DNA from: Planctomycetota bacterium
GTDB taxonomy: Bacteria > Planctomycetota > UBA1135
Assembly: GCA_026421205.1 (NCBI GenBank)
Contig: JAPKBM010000001.1
Span: forward strand, 65,893 to 129,892
Direction: 5' to 3'
Length of the DNA: 64,000 bases
Made by a program: the position numbers and the translations under genes. Under the pieces are notes generated by a model. That model did not search any database. It saw nothing but the letters and a program-made list of their open reading frames with translations, and was not told where the DNA came from. Within the stretch, counting starts at the first letter, position 1; the number at the start of each line of letters is the position of its first letter. Shown here piece after piece: positions 25,299 through 32,849 of this stretch.

Positions 25299-26240
25299 AA
25301 GGGTCTCCTTTGAATCAGGTGGCAAGCGATACACATCGGCGGTGATTTTATGGTGCGTAATGGTATGGCGCACCGTGCCGAGGTGTTCCTGAAGGGTGCC
25401 TAGTTTAGAATGTTGTTTCAGCCAAGAGTCCGCGGCATTCGCTGCATTCACGGCCCCTGAAGAAAGCGTGACCATGGGAGGTTCCCAGAACCCCGTATTC
25501 CAGCCCTCGGATCGCTGATAAAGAAGACACTCATTTTCATCCCCCTTCAATCCAACTGCAAAATGAAGACGTGTCCAAGATTTCTTTTTTGCAGCTACCG
25601 GATAATCTTGTGGTGATTCCGCGGTGCAGAAATCAGAAACCGGACAATTTTCACACTGCGGGGCTCGCGGTGTGCACACGGTGGCACCTAATTCCATGAT
25701 GGCTTCATTCAATTTCCCCGGTGCAGCAGGTCCGCGCGCATCCATCCAGGCCTGCGCCCAAATCTCTGACGCTTTATGCAGAGCCGTTGAGCCCGCAGGA
25801 TGCAATAAAGACTGTTGACGCGCCGCAACCCTCTTGACATTTCCGTCCACCACAGCAATCGCTTCTCCGTTCACAATGGAAGCGATGGCCGCCGACGCAT
25901 ACCCACCCACCCCAGGAAGACGCTTCCACTCCTCCGCGGTGACGGGGTATCCATCTCCCCCTTCCACCACCATTTTTGCCGCCTGATGTAGCATTCGTAC
26001 CCGTCGGTAGTAACCAAGGCCCGCCCAAATTTTTAAAATCTCTTCCTCTGAAGCCGCGGCAAAAGACTCTGGGGAAGGATACAAATCCATAAAACGGAGC
26101 CAATAAGGGATCACCGCCTCCACACGCGTTTGCTGCAGCATGATTTCAGAAACCCAAACCCCCCATGAATCTTGCGACTTCCGCCAAGGCAGGTCCCTTT
26201 TCTTTTGTGAAAACCAATGAAGAAGCTGGCTTACCGGCAT
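23100..26240 (-). CDS. mutY: mutY open frame continuing in frame into a CBM9/DUF5916 outer-membrane protein
   Basis: One uninterrupted 1046-residue frame. Residues 1 to about 335 are a complete adenine DNA glycosylase that removes A opposite 8-oxoguanine. It has 'SEIMLQQTRVEAVIPYW' with the catalytic Glu, helix-hairpin-helix 'LPGVGGYASAAIASIVNG' with 'AVVDGNVKRV', the [4Fe-4S] ligands in 'CTPRAPQCENCPVSDFC', and a NUDIX-like C-domain ending near 'SVPLTGLTRKIFRLL'. No stop follows. The frame runs through a signal-peptide core (TPFVLIVTAFF) into a secreted protein. MutY alone is normally about 350 residues. The start overlaps lipB by 10 bases. A true bifunctional protein is unlikely; see the internal start entry. 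Confidence 0.85.
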   Translation of the reverse strand: MPVSQLLHWFSQKKRDLPWRKSQDSWGVWVSEIMLQQTRVEAVIPYWLRFMDLYPSPESFAAASEEEILKIWAGLGYYRRVRMLHQAAKMVVEGGDGYPVTAEEWKRLPGVGGYASAAIASIVNGEAIAVVDGNVKRVAARQQSLLHPAGSTALHKASEIWAQAWMDARGPAAPGKLNEAIMELGATVCTPRAPQCENCPVSDFCTAESPQDYPVAAKKKSWTRLHFAVGLKGDENECLLYQRSEGWNTGFWEPPMVTLSSGAVNAANAADSWLKQHSKLGTLQEHLGTVRHTITHHKITADVYRLPPDSKETLVNPQSVPLTGLTRKIFRLLTPFVLIVTAFFADARLVTAQEFHVPHVDVPPQVDGVLDEDSWASATKLRGFKEVTPVEGADPDPETEVWLMRTEKALYVGFVCMEPDPDSMVIQQMQRDAFLREDDRVEFVLDTFLDGKNAYFFQVSAAGSRGDGLIGANGKSFNKQWDGVWQGRTLVGEDRWTAEIEIPFQTIAAGETGRWGINFERYRGSSRTKWRWANPLRQYWVMNVSQAGQMTGFAEIDQGLGLEFRPYIKAKRTDVHGGESDWLSGMGGEFDWWITPQLKASFTRNTDFAETEIDDRRVNLTQYSLFFPEKRDFFLEDSTLFSFGASGGWRGSDTVIPFYSRAIGLSGGNEVPLESGARLTGRMGEFDLGVLAVHTGPTDDSPQTDGDLLVFRPNWNVNSTTSVGALLTSGNPGSISSNVVTGFDWRHSNTEWFPGLFSWNTWLVRSNDEEAGEIGGAAGVKAALRLKDLHMSVETVAAMGRFHPGMGYVRRPGQALVKGRFFWEPRPSSGDVRRYTFSVRPSVWVDGDKRVMSHQVKLDLLGMEWHDGSRFGWDMKIAGDRVTSDSFAPGNIPVSLGWHDWWNTEVAWESPMNEDFAWEVGGGFGTWYDGTLAKAGLELSWRPSAHSRMALDYSESQAFLAAGDFSSRVVSADVDWFFSPDWSWKNIIQYDNQSDELGAQSRMRWMQQDGQELFFVLNTGWREEIGSVWIPTSSDLALKVVYSLRF
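25305..25311 (-). promoter_or_regulatory. Internal Shine-Dalgarno inside mutY that decides the DUF5916 start
   Basis: On the minus strand the sequence reads AAAGGAG-ACCCTT-GTG, a near-perfect ribosome binding site with 6 bases between GGAG and the GTG. It lies within the last ~25 codons of the MutY domain. Its presence supports independent initiation of the secreted protein downstream rather than a real MutY fusion. Confidence 0.75.
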
Positions 26241-26866
26241 GGCAAAAGAACCTCTTCAAGGTGGGCAAAAAAAACATCTTTCACTTCAGCAAGAGAGGGC
26301 GCCGACCCAAGCTGTTCCTCCAGTGATGTCATGACGTCAGGCTCAAGGCCACATGGATGAAACTGACGAAACCAAGATAGGTCAGTGGTGACGTTCAAAG
26401 AAACTCCGTGGTAAGTCACCCACTTGCGTACAGCAACACCGACGGCTCCAATCTTTTTTCCCCCCACCCAGCAACCGGTATTCCGTTCATCCCGGCCACC
26501 CTTTAAACCAAAGGTCTCCACCGTTTGAATCAGCGCAGTCTCTAAAGAATATAAATAAGCATGCAAATCTCTTGCATCGGGCGCTAAATGAATCAATGGA
26601 TAAGCGACCATTTGTCCTAAACCATGAAATGTTGCCTTTCCACCCCGAGAAACCTCTTGTACTGGAATCTTTAAATGCGCGAAATCCGCCGCCGCGCCGG
26701 CACGACCCACAGTAATGATGGGTTCCAACTCACAAAATAACACTTGATCCGTTGCCTCACCCCGAGCAATTTTCTCCACCCGGTCTATCATGATTTGTTC
26801 CGCCTCAGAGTGACTTAGCCGACCGAGGTCAACCGCATCCAAACGAGGCGACTCCCTCAAGCGCAT
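26231..26866 (-). CDS. lipB: Octanoyl-[acyl carrier protein]:protein N-octanoyltransferase
   Basis: The 211-residue LipB moves octanoate from ACP to the lipoyl domains of target proteins, here most directly the E2 encoded 3 kb upstream. Motifs are 'RGGKATFHGLGQMVAYPL' (substrate loop), 'GCWVGGKKIGAVGV' with the catalytic Lys, and 'QFHPCGLEPDVMTSL' with the catalytic Cys. ATG 26866 overlaps the lpdA stop as TAATG and is preferred over the track start at 26887. The 3' end overlaps mutY by 10 bases. Confidence 0.93.
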   Translation of the reverse strand: MRLRESPRLDAVDLGRLSHSEAEQIMIDRVEKIARGEATDQVLFCELEPIITVGRAGAAADFAHLKIPVQEVSRGGKATFHGLGQMVAYPLIHLAPDARDLHAYLYSLETALIQTVETFGLKGGRDERNTGCWVGGKKIGAVGVAVRKWVTYHGVSLNVTTDLSWFRQFHPCGLEPDVMTSLEEQLGSAPSLAEVKDVFFAHLEEVLLPCR

Positions 26867-28266
26867 TATTTCGCGGAGTGAATGCACAAGTTGTGCACAT
26901 CCTCACACGCTTCCATAAATACTTCGGACAACGTCGGGTGCGGATGAATCGTCAAGGTGATGTCTTCCGAGGTCAACCCCGCCTCAATGGCAATGGCTGC
27001 TTCAGAAATCATGTCCGTTACATTCGGGCCAACCATATGCACTCCCAACAAGGTGTCATCACTGGCGCGCGTCACCACTTTGACTAAACCATCACTGGCT
27101 TGTATGGACATCGCGCGGCCATTCGCCGCGAAGTTGAAACGGCCAATTTTGACATCAATGCCCTTCTCAATAGCCTCAGCTTCTGTCATGCCAACCATGG
27201 CCACTTCTGGGTCTGTGAAAATAACGGCTGGAACCACTTGCGCATCCCAAGCAGCGCCGCCCTGCCCCAAAATAGCGGAAGCTACAACCAAACCCTGCGC
27301 GGACCCTTTATGCGCCAACATTGGCCCCGTAGTGGCATCCCCAACGGCATAGATATGTGGAATACTCGTTTGGCATTGTGAGTCCACGCCAATAAACCCT
27401 CGGGAATCCACCTTCACGCCACAAATGTCCAAGTTCAAATGCTCCGTGCGTGGGCGCCGACCCGTAGCCAATAGAATCTTATCCGCAGAAAACTCTCGGG
27501 TTTTCCCAGAAATCTCTACCGCAACGCTCAAGCCATCACCCAAGGGCTTCCAGCTTTTTGCGGAAGCAGAAACATGAATCTTCACGCCAAGCTTCTTCGC
27601 TTTTCGCTGCACTACTTTGACCAATTCTGGGTCTACCCCAGGAAGGATTTGGTCCGCGTATTCAATGACGGTGACTTTAGTGCCAACTTGTGCATAAAAA
27701 GAGCCCATCTCCATGCCAATAACACCGCCCCCAATCACAATCATCTCTTTCGGCAAGGTCTCCGGCGAAAGAGCTTCTGCACTTGACCAAATGTGCTCGC
27801 CAAACTCAAAGCCAGGGATTCCTGCAGGGATCGAACCGCTTGCAATAACAATATCTCGGGCTTTGACCACAACAAGGCCGTCAGCAGTTTCCACCTCAAC
27901 CGTGTTTGCGTCTTTCACACGGGCTGACCCTTTGAGCCATTCGACTCCACGTTTTTCAAACAACATACCGATGCCACCCGTCAGTCGCGTGACAATGGAA
28001 TCTTTCCAAGCAATGAGCTTGCTCAGATCAAGGGTTGGTGTGTCCACGGTAAAGCCCATGGCCGAGGCGTGCTCCGCATGCTCCATGAAGTGCCCAGCGG
28101 AAATCAAAGCCTTCGAGGGAATGCAGCCAACATTTAAACAAGTTCCTCCCAAGTTCCCCTCTTCCACACAAATCACTTTCCGGCCGAGTTGCCCCAAACG
28201 AATAGCGCACACATAGCCCGCGGGGCCTGCCCCAATGACGACAACATCAGTGTTTTTCTCAGACAT
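26866..28266 (-). CDS. lpdA: Dihydrolipoyl dehydrogenase (E3)
   Basis: A 466-residue FAD flavoprotein that reoxidises dihydrolipoyl groups of E2 with NAD+. It contains the FAD fingerprint 'VVVIGAGPAGYVCAIRLG', the redox-active disulfide 'GGTCLNVGCIPSKAL', the NAD-binding 'MIVIGGGVIGMEMGSFYAQ', 'YAVGDATTGPMLAHKGSAQG' and the interface His-Glu pair in 'TIHPHPTLSEVF'. The track start at 28353 adds 29 unrelated residues; ATG 28266 (MSEKNTDVVVIG) is right. It is the last of the complex subunits and follows the second E1-alpha by 58 bases. Confidence 0.95.
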   Translation of the reverse strand: MSEKNTDVVVIGAGPAGYVCAIRLGQLGRKVICVEEGNLGGTCLNVGCIPSKALISAGHFMEHAEHASAMGFTVDTPTLDLSKLIAWKDSIVTRLTGGIGMLFEKRGVEWLKGSARVKDANTVEVETADGLVVVKARDIVIASGSIPAGIPGFEFGEHIWSSAEALSPETLPKEMIVIGGGVIGMEMGSFYAQVGTKVTVIEYADQILPGVDPELVKVVQRKAKKLGVKIHVSASAKSWKPLGDGLSVAVEISGKTREFSADKILLATGRRPRTEHLNLDICGVKVDSRGFIGVDSQCQTSIPHIYAVGDATTGPMLAHKGSAQGLVVASAILGQGGAAWDAQVVPAVIFTDPEVAMVGMTEAEAIEKGIDVKIGRFNFAANGRAMSIQASDGLVKVVTRASDDTLLGVHMVGPNVTDMISEAAIAIEAGLTSEDITLTIHPHPTLSEVFMEACEDVHNLCIHSAK

Positions 28267-28324
28267 GAACGAAGAATGATACCACGGCCGCCTCTTTTGA
28301 ATCTTCCGATACGGCCGGTAGCCC

Positions 28325-29476
28325 CTAAAGCGGGAACTTACCCTCAACGGCATCGGCGGCGCCTTTTTCTTCGACTAAGCGCAATGCGTCTACGACCTGA
28401 CCGAGCAAGTGACGCGGCGGAATCTCAAAGACGTCCTCCACCAAAGAAGCAAGAGGTGGGGGCCCAACTTGTTCGGCATGCTGAACAGCATTTTTTATAA
28501 CCTCAAGAATTTCCTGCTCCATCGAAGCGCGTGAGCGATCATCAAGCACACCAATGCTCTGCAGGAATCGCTCCATCCTAGGCAACGGATCCTTGGACTC
28601 CCAATAACGCACCTCCTCCGCGCTTCGGTATCGCTCTGGATCATCGGAACTGGAGTGACCACCCATTCGGTAGGTGCGCAAGGCAACAAGCGAAGGGCCA
28701 TCTCCAGCTCGAGCTCGGTCAACCGCTTCTTGCGTGGCTTGCAATGCGGCCAATGGATCATTCCCGTCTACATCCACACCTGGCATGCCATAGGCCTGTG
28801 CTTTTGCTCCGTAAGACTGAGATGCCGTTTGTTTTGAGCTTGGAACAGAAATAGCCCAGCCGTTATCCACCACAACAAAGACCACAGGCGCTTGACGGAC
28901 GGCAGCAAAATTCAATGCGGAGTGGAAGCCGCAAGAACTCGTAGCCCCATCTCCCGTATAAGCCCCCACAACTGATTTTTCCCCACGGGCCTTCATGGCT
29001 AACGCAACGCCAACCGCATGCGGCATCTGCGTACCAAGCACACTAGACCAAGAAGGAAAATTGACATCTTTACATTGAAAGTGGTTCGGCATTTGCCGGC
29101 CCTTTGCCGTGTCCTCTGCATTGCCAAACATATGTGCAACATATTCCTGCACGGGCATGCCCCGCTGAAGAGCCACTCCTCCTTCACGTAAAGCACTAAA
29201 AAACCAATCCTCTTTTTGAAAGGCCGCTGCGCTTCCATGAATCGCGCCCTCTTGTCCTGCGGAAGTACCCACAAAAGCGACTCGCCCCTGACGCTGTAAT
29301 TTCAACATCCTGTCATCCATAAACCGCGTCGTCAACATAGCACGAAAAATCGACAGAAGCTCCTTGTCTGAAGGGAAAATCTCGCGGGGGATACCAGGCA
29401 ATAAACCTTCGCCAGAGCCTGTCAATACCTTTCGCAATGGAAAGGTCCCTGGGTCCAACTTCCGTAACGGAGTCAT
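28325..29476 (-). CDS. 2-oxoacid dehydrogenase E1 alpha subunit, paralogue 2
   Basis: A 383-residue thiamine-diphosphate E1-alpha, closest in motif style to branched-chain/acetoin dehydrogenases. It has 'RFMDDRMLKLQRQGRVAF', the ThDP loop 'GDGATSSCGFHSALNFAAV' ending in 'VVDNGWAIS', and 'RMGGHSSSDDPERYRS'. The canonical NN of the ThDP motif is DN here; the Asn that should contact Mg2+ remains. It starts immediately after the E2 stop. The C-terminus ends GKFPL, echoing GEFPL of the first E1-alpha, which supports origin by duplication. No second E1-beta is present, so either it pairs with the same beta subunit or it has another partner. Confidence 0.88.
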   Translation of the reverse strand: MTPLRKLDPGTFPLRKVLTGSGEGLLPGIPREIFPSDKELLSIFRAMLTTRFMDDRMLKLQRQGRVAFVGTSAGQEGAIHGSAAAFQKEDWFFSALREGGVALQRGMPVQEYVAHMFGNAEDTAKGRQMPNHFQCKDVNFPSWSSVLGTQMPHAVGVALAMKARGEKSVVGAYTGDGATSSCGFHSALNFAAVRQAPVVFVVVDNGWAISVPSSKQTASQSYGAKAQAYGMPGVDVDGNDPLAALQATQEAVDRARAGDGPSLVALRTYRMGGHSSSDDPERYRSAEEVRYWESKDPLPRMERFLQSIGVLDDRSRASMEQEILEVIKNAVQHAEQVGPPPLASLVEDVFEIPPRHLLGQVVDALRLVEEKGAADAVEGKFPL

Positions 29477-30748
29477 TTATAGAAGCATCAATGCAGGATC
29501 TTCCAACAACTCTCTCATTCTTACCATAAAACGGGCGCCATCAGCACCGTCAACCAAACGGTGGTCAATGCTAATGGACAAGTTCATAATTTGGCGAGCC
29601 ACAATGTCATCCCCAATGCATCGCGGCATCTTGCGCATAGAGTGCACACCCATAATGGCCACTTCGGGGAAGTTGATAATGGGTGTTGCCAAAATCCCAC
29701 CAATGTTTCCGGCATTTGAAATGGTGAACGTGGACCCCTGAAAGTCTTCGGCCTTTGCCTTGCCCTCACGCGCACGACCGGCAACTTCGGCCAATTCCGC
29801 CGAAATCTGAAGAAGCCCTTTCAAGTGAACATCTTTGACAACCGGGACCATCAAGCCGTTCGGCGTGTCCACAGCAATGCCAAGGTTGACGTATTTTTTC
29901 ACGACGACTTCTTGTGCCTCTTCATCCAACATTGCGTTGAGCTGAGGATACTCCATCAGGGCTATTGCCGCCGCCTTCATGATGTATGGCATGTAAGTCA
30001 CTTTAATTCCATACTTTTCCGACGCCACCTTTGCACGATTTCGGATATCCACCAAGTCAGTACAGTCCACCTCTTCAATCAAAGAAAAGTGAGGCGCCGT
30101 GAACTTGGATCGAGACATGGCCTCCGCTGTTTTCCGACGGATTCCACGAAACGGCGTACGCTCTTCTTCATGCGCTCCTGAGGTTGCTGCAAACGTAGGA
30201 ACAACAGCCGCCGGAGCAGTTGGAGCCGTTGGAGTGGTCGGAACAGCGGGAGGCGCACTTTGCTGAGTGCGAACATCTTCAGGACGAATTCGCCCATTCG
30301 GGCCACTACCACGAATTGTAGTCAGGTCAACACCCAGCTCACGAGCTAAACGTCGCGTTGCCGGCGCGGCCAACACCTTCCCATCTTCACGCCGAGTGAC
30401 GGCCGGCAGATCGGCTGGCGCAGTCTTTTCCACAACGACCGGAGCGGAAACAGGCTTCTCTTCTTCCGCCACTTCGGGCGCCGAAGAAGGAGAATCCGCA
30501 ACGGCCCCATCAGAAGAAATAATGAAAATAACATCGCCCACATTGGCAACTTCACCTGCGCCGAAAAGATGCTTAGCAATCACTCCGGTTCCAGGTGATG
30601 GGATTTCTACCGTTGCCTTATCCGTCATGATTTCAACCACGGGATCATCTTCGGCAACGGCGCCGCCTTCAGGAATCAGCCATTGAACGATTTCACCTTC
30701 GTGAACGCCCTCGCCAATATCAGGTAATGGAAACTCAAGATTCGACAT
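29477..30748 (-). CDS. 2-oxoacid dehydrogenase E2 (dihydrolipoamide acyltransferase)
   Basis: A 423-residue three-part E2. The N-terminal lipoyl domain has the lipoylation Lys in 'VEIMTDKATVEIPSPGTG' near residue 43. An Ala/Pro/Val linker precedes the peripheral subunit-binding domain 'PATRRLARELGVDLTTIRGS' (about 125-160). The C-terminal catalytic domain includes 'ERTPFRGIRRKTAEAMSRS' and the active-site 'SIDHRLVDGADGARFM' with catalytic His and Asp. There is one lipoyl domain. The substrate class (pyruvate, branched-chain oxoacids or acetoin) is not settled by sequence alone. A good GGAGTTACC precedes ATG 30748, 8 bases after the E1-beta stop. Confidence 0.92.
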   Translation of the reverse strand: MSNLEFPLPDIGEGVHEGEIVQWLIPEGGAVAEDDPVVEIMTDKATVEIPSPGTGVIAKHLFGAGEVANVGDVIFIISSDGAVADSPSSAPEVAEEEKPVSAPVVVEKTAPADLPAVTRREDGKVLAAPATRRLARELGVDLTTIRGSGPNGRIRPEDVRTQQSAPPAVPTTPTAPTAPAAVVPTFAATSGAHEEERTPFRGIRRKTAEAMSRSKFTAPHFSLIEEVDCTDLVDIRNRAKVASEKYGIKVTYMPYIMKAAAIALMEYPQLNAMLDEEAQEVVVKKYVNLGIAVDTPNGLMVPVVKDVHLKGLLQISAELAEVAGRAREGKAKAEDFQGSTFTISNAGNIGGILATPIINFPEVAIMGVHSMRKMPRCIGDDIVARQIMNLSISIDHRLVDGADGARFMVRMRELLEDPALMLL

Positions 30749-30756
30749 GGTAACTC

Positions 30757-31734
30757 CTAGTAATCAAGGACTTGTTCAATGGCGTCTACAACGCGACGCG
30801 CATCGGGAATGTAGTAATTTTCTAGCGTATTGGGAAACGGGGTATCAAAACCCGTCACACGTTGAATCGGGGCCTCCAAAGAGTCCACCGCGTTTTCTGC
30901 AAGAATTGCGGAAATTTCAGATGCGTAGCCACAAAAACGTGGTGCCTCTTGGACCACGACCACACGACCACATTCTCTTGTGGCTTGAATCACCGCCTCT
31001 TCATCCAAAGGCATCAAGGTGCGCAAATCTACAACACGAATGGATTTTCCACGGGATTCACTCACGCGCTCTGCCGCCGTTTTGCAAACCGGAACCATGG
31101 CGCCCCAGCAATAAACCACACAATCTTCCCCCTCAACCACGGTTGCGGTTGTAGAAAGCGGCACCGTATAAAGTCCATCCGGAACCTCTTGACGAAAGGC
31201 CCGGTACAAAGCTTTCGGCTCCATAAACAAAACCGGGTCAGGGTCTTGAATGGCGGCAATCAAGAGACCCTTTGCATCATAAGGATTACTAGGAATCACA
31301 ACTTTTAAACCCGGCGTATGTGCAAAGTAGGCCTCGCCAGACTGTGAATGATAAAGACCGCCGCGAATACCCCCGCCGTAAGGAGTCCGAATAACCATCG
31401 GCACGGTGTACTGACCACCCGAGCGATATCGCATCTTTGCCGCCTCGCTCACAATTTGATCGAAAGCAGGGAAGATGAAATCTTGGAATTGGATTTCACA
31501 AACAGGTTTCATACCGTTCATGGCCATGCCAATGCCAACACCGACAATCCCGTCTTCGGAAAGAGGCGTATCGAAACAGCGGTCTTCACCAAACTCAGCA
31601 TGAAGGCCATCCGTTGCTAAGAAAACGCCCCCCTTTGGGCCGACATCTTGGCCCAAAACAAGAACACTTTCGTCCTCTTTCATCGCAACACGCAATCCGT
31701 CATTGACGGCCTGAACAAGTGTCAATTCACTCAC
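30757..31734 (-). CDS. 2-oxoacid dehydrogenase E1 beta subunit
   Basis: A 325-residue transketolase-like beta subunit. Recognisable segments are 'LTLVQAVNDGLRVAMKEDES', 'VLVLGQDVGPKGGVFLATDG', 'FDTPLSEDGIVGVGIGMAM', 'EIQFQDFIFPAFDQIVSEAA', 'SQSGEAYFAHTPGLKVVIPS' (active-site His) and 'VVDLRTLMPLDEEAV'. It forms the alpha2beta2 E1 with an E1-alpha. The track start at 31794 is within E1-alpha; the GTG at 31734 overlaps the E1-alpha stop as GTGA and starts the conserved domain, so it is preferred. Confidence 0.93.
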   Translation of the reverse strand: MSELTLVQAVNDGLRVAMKEDESVLVLGQDVGPKGGVFLATDGLHAEFGEDRCFDTPLSEDGIVGVGIGMAMNGMKPVCEIQFQDFIFPAFDQIVSEAAKMRYRSGGQYTVPMVIRTPYGGGIRGGLYHSQSGEAYFAHTPGLKVVIPSNPYDAKGLLIAAIQDPDPVLFMEPKALYRAFRQEVPDGLYTVPLSTTATVVEGEDCVVYCWGAMVPVCKTAAERVSESRGKSIRVVDLRTLMPLDEEAVIQATRECGRVVVVQEAPRFCGYASEISAILAENAVDSLEAPIQRVTGFDTPFPNTLENYYIPDARRVVDAIEQVLDY

Positions 31735-32846
31735 AGCGGGAACTCCCCCTTTTCGTTGACTCCCTCGCCGCGCGAGGAGTAATGGTCTACACAAAATGCA
31801 CTTTGTTTTTTCAAGTGAGCTGGAGTTTCCTCGAACACGTCTTCAAAAACACTGGTTAGCACGGGAACGGGCTTGGCCTCTGCAGCGCGAGCCGCCGTTA
31901 ACATTTCATCCTTCGCTTCCTCCCTGAGAGTAGCATCGGCGGCCTCATTCAAAATTCCTTCGGCGTGCAAAAATGCCGAGAATCTGACAATAGGATCTCT
32001 CTGCTCCCAATAAGTAACCAATTCCGGGTCCACATATTTCGTGGGATCATCCGAAGTAGAGTGCCCCCCCATGCGAAACGTCACAGCCTCAATCAGCGTT
32101 GGGCCGTCCCCCGCCCGGGCACGCTTCACTGCTTGGGAAACTGCGCGGTACATTGCAAGAACATCATTGCCATCCACACGGACACCCGGAACTCCATAGG
32201 CTTCTCCCTTGATGGCATAGGAGGAGCTCTTTGTTTGCTGCTCTGATGGGCAAGAAATTGCCCATTGGTTGTTTTGGCAAAGAAACACCGTCGGGGAATT
32301 AAAAACGCCGGCCCAATTCATCCCAGAATGAAATCCGGAAGCACTTGTGGACCCATCTCCAAAAGTCGTCAGCACAGCTCCGTCTTCTCCTCTTGTTTTC
32401 ATGGCCATTGCAATGCCAACCGCTTGCGGAACTTGTGTCCCCAAGGGAGAAGAGATTGATAAGAAGTTGAGCGGTTTACGAAATGAAAAATGCACTGGCA
32501 TTTGACGCCCAACCGCAGAATCCGCTTCATTACCGAACATCGTGTCCATCATCCGCTCTGGAGAAACCCCATGGTAAAGCATGATGCCAAAATCACGGTA
32601 GTGCGGAGCAACCCAGTCTTTCGAAATATCAAGGGCGGCGGCGGCGCCAACAGAGACGGCCTCAATACCTCGGTTCGGAACAGAGAACCCAACTTTCCCT
32701 GTACGCTGCAATTTCATGCACCGGTCATCAAATGCACGCGTGCGCACCATGGCTCGATACATATTCAAAAAAACTTCTTTTTTCACACGAGGGACCGTGC
32801 CTACTTTGTTTCCCTCTCGATCAATAATTTGCAGGAGATCACTCAT
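31731..32846 (-). CDS. 2-oxoacid dehydrogenase E1 alpha subunit, paralogue 1
   Basis: A 371-residue E1-alpha with an intact ThDP motif: 'FGDGSTSASGFHSGMNWAGV' followed by 'CQNNQWAISCPSEQQT'. It also has 'RAFDDRCMKLQRTGKVGF' and the branched-chain-type loop 'FRMGGHSTSDDPTKYV'. Its coupling to E1-beta (4-base GTGA overlap) marks it as the cognate alpha subunit. The E1 decarboxylates the 2-oxoacid and transfers the acyl group to lipoyl-E2. Motif style favours a branched-chain or acetoin-type enzyme over E. coli-type AceE, but bacterial heterodimeric pyruvate dehydrogenases look similar. The start is 3 bases after lipA. Confidence 0.92.
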   Translation of the reverse strand: MSDLLQIIDREGNKVGTVPRVKKEVFLNMYRAMVRTRAFDDRCMKLQRTGKVGFSVPNRGIEAVSVGAAAALDISKDWVAPHYRDFGIMLYHGVSPERMMDTMFGNEADSAVGRQMPVHFSFRKPLNFLSISSPLGTQVPQAVGIAMAMKTRGEDGAVLTTFGDGSTSASGFHSGMNWAGVFNSPTVFLCQNNQWAISCPSEQQTKSSSYAIKGEAYGVPGVRVDGNDVLAMYRAVSQAVKRARAGDGPTLIEAVTFRMGGHSTSDDPTKYVDPELVTYWEQRDPIVRFSAFLHAEGILNEAADATLREEAKDEMLTAARAAEAKPVPVLTSVFEDVFEETPAHLKKQSAFCVDHYSSRGEGVNEKGEFPL

Positions 32847-32849
32847 GGA

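Noticed and set aside
23100-26240. A genuine bifunctional MutY/outer-membrane protein
   Set aside because: A cytoplasmic repair enzyme joined to an exported barrel makes no cellular sense, and an internal ribosome site plus signal peptide explains the downstream part better.
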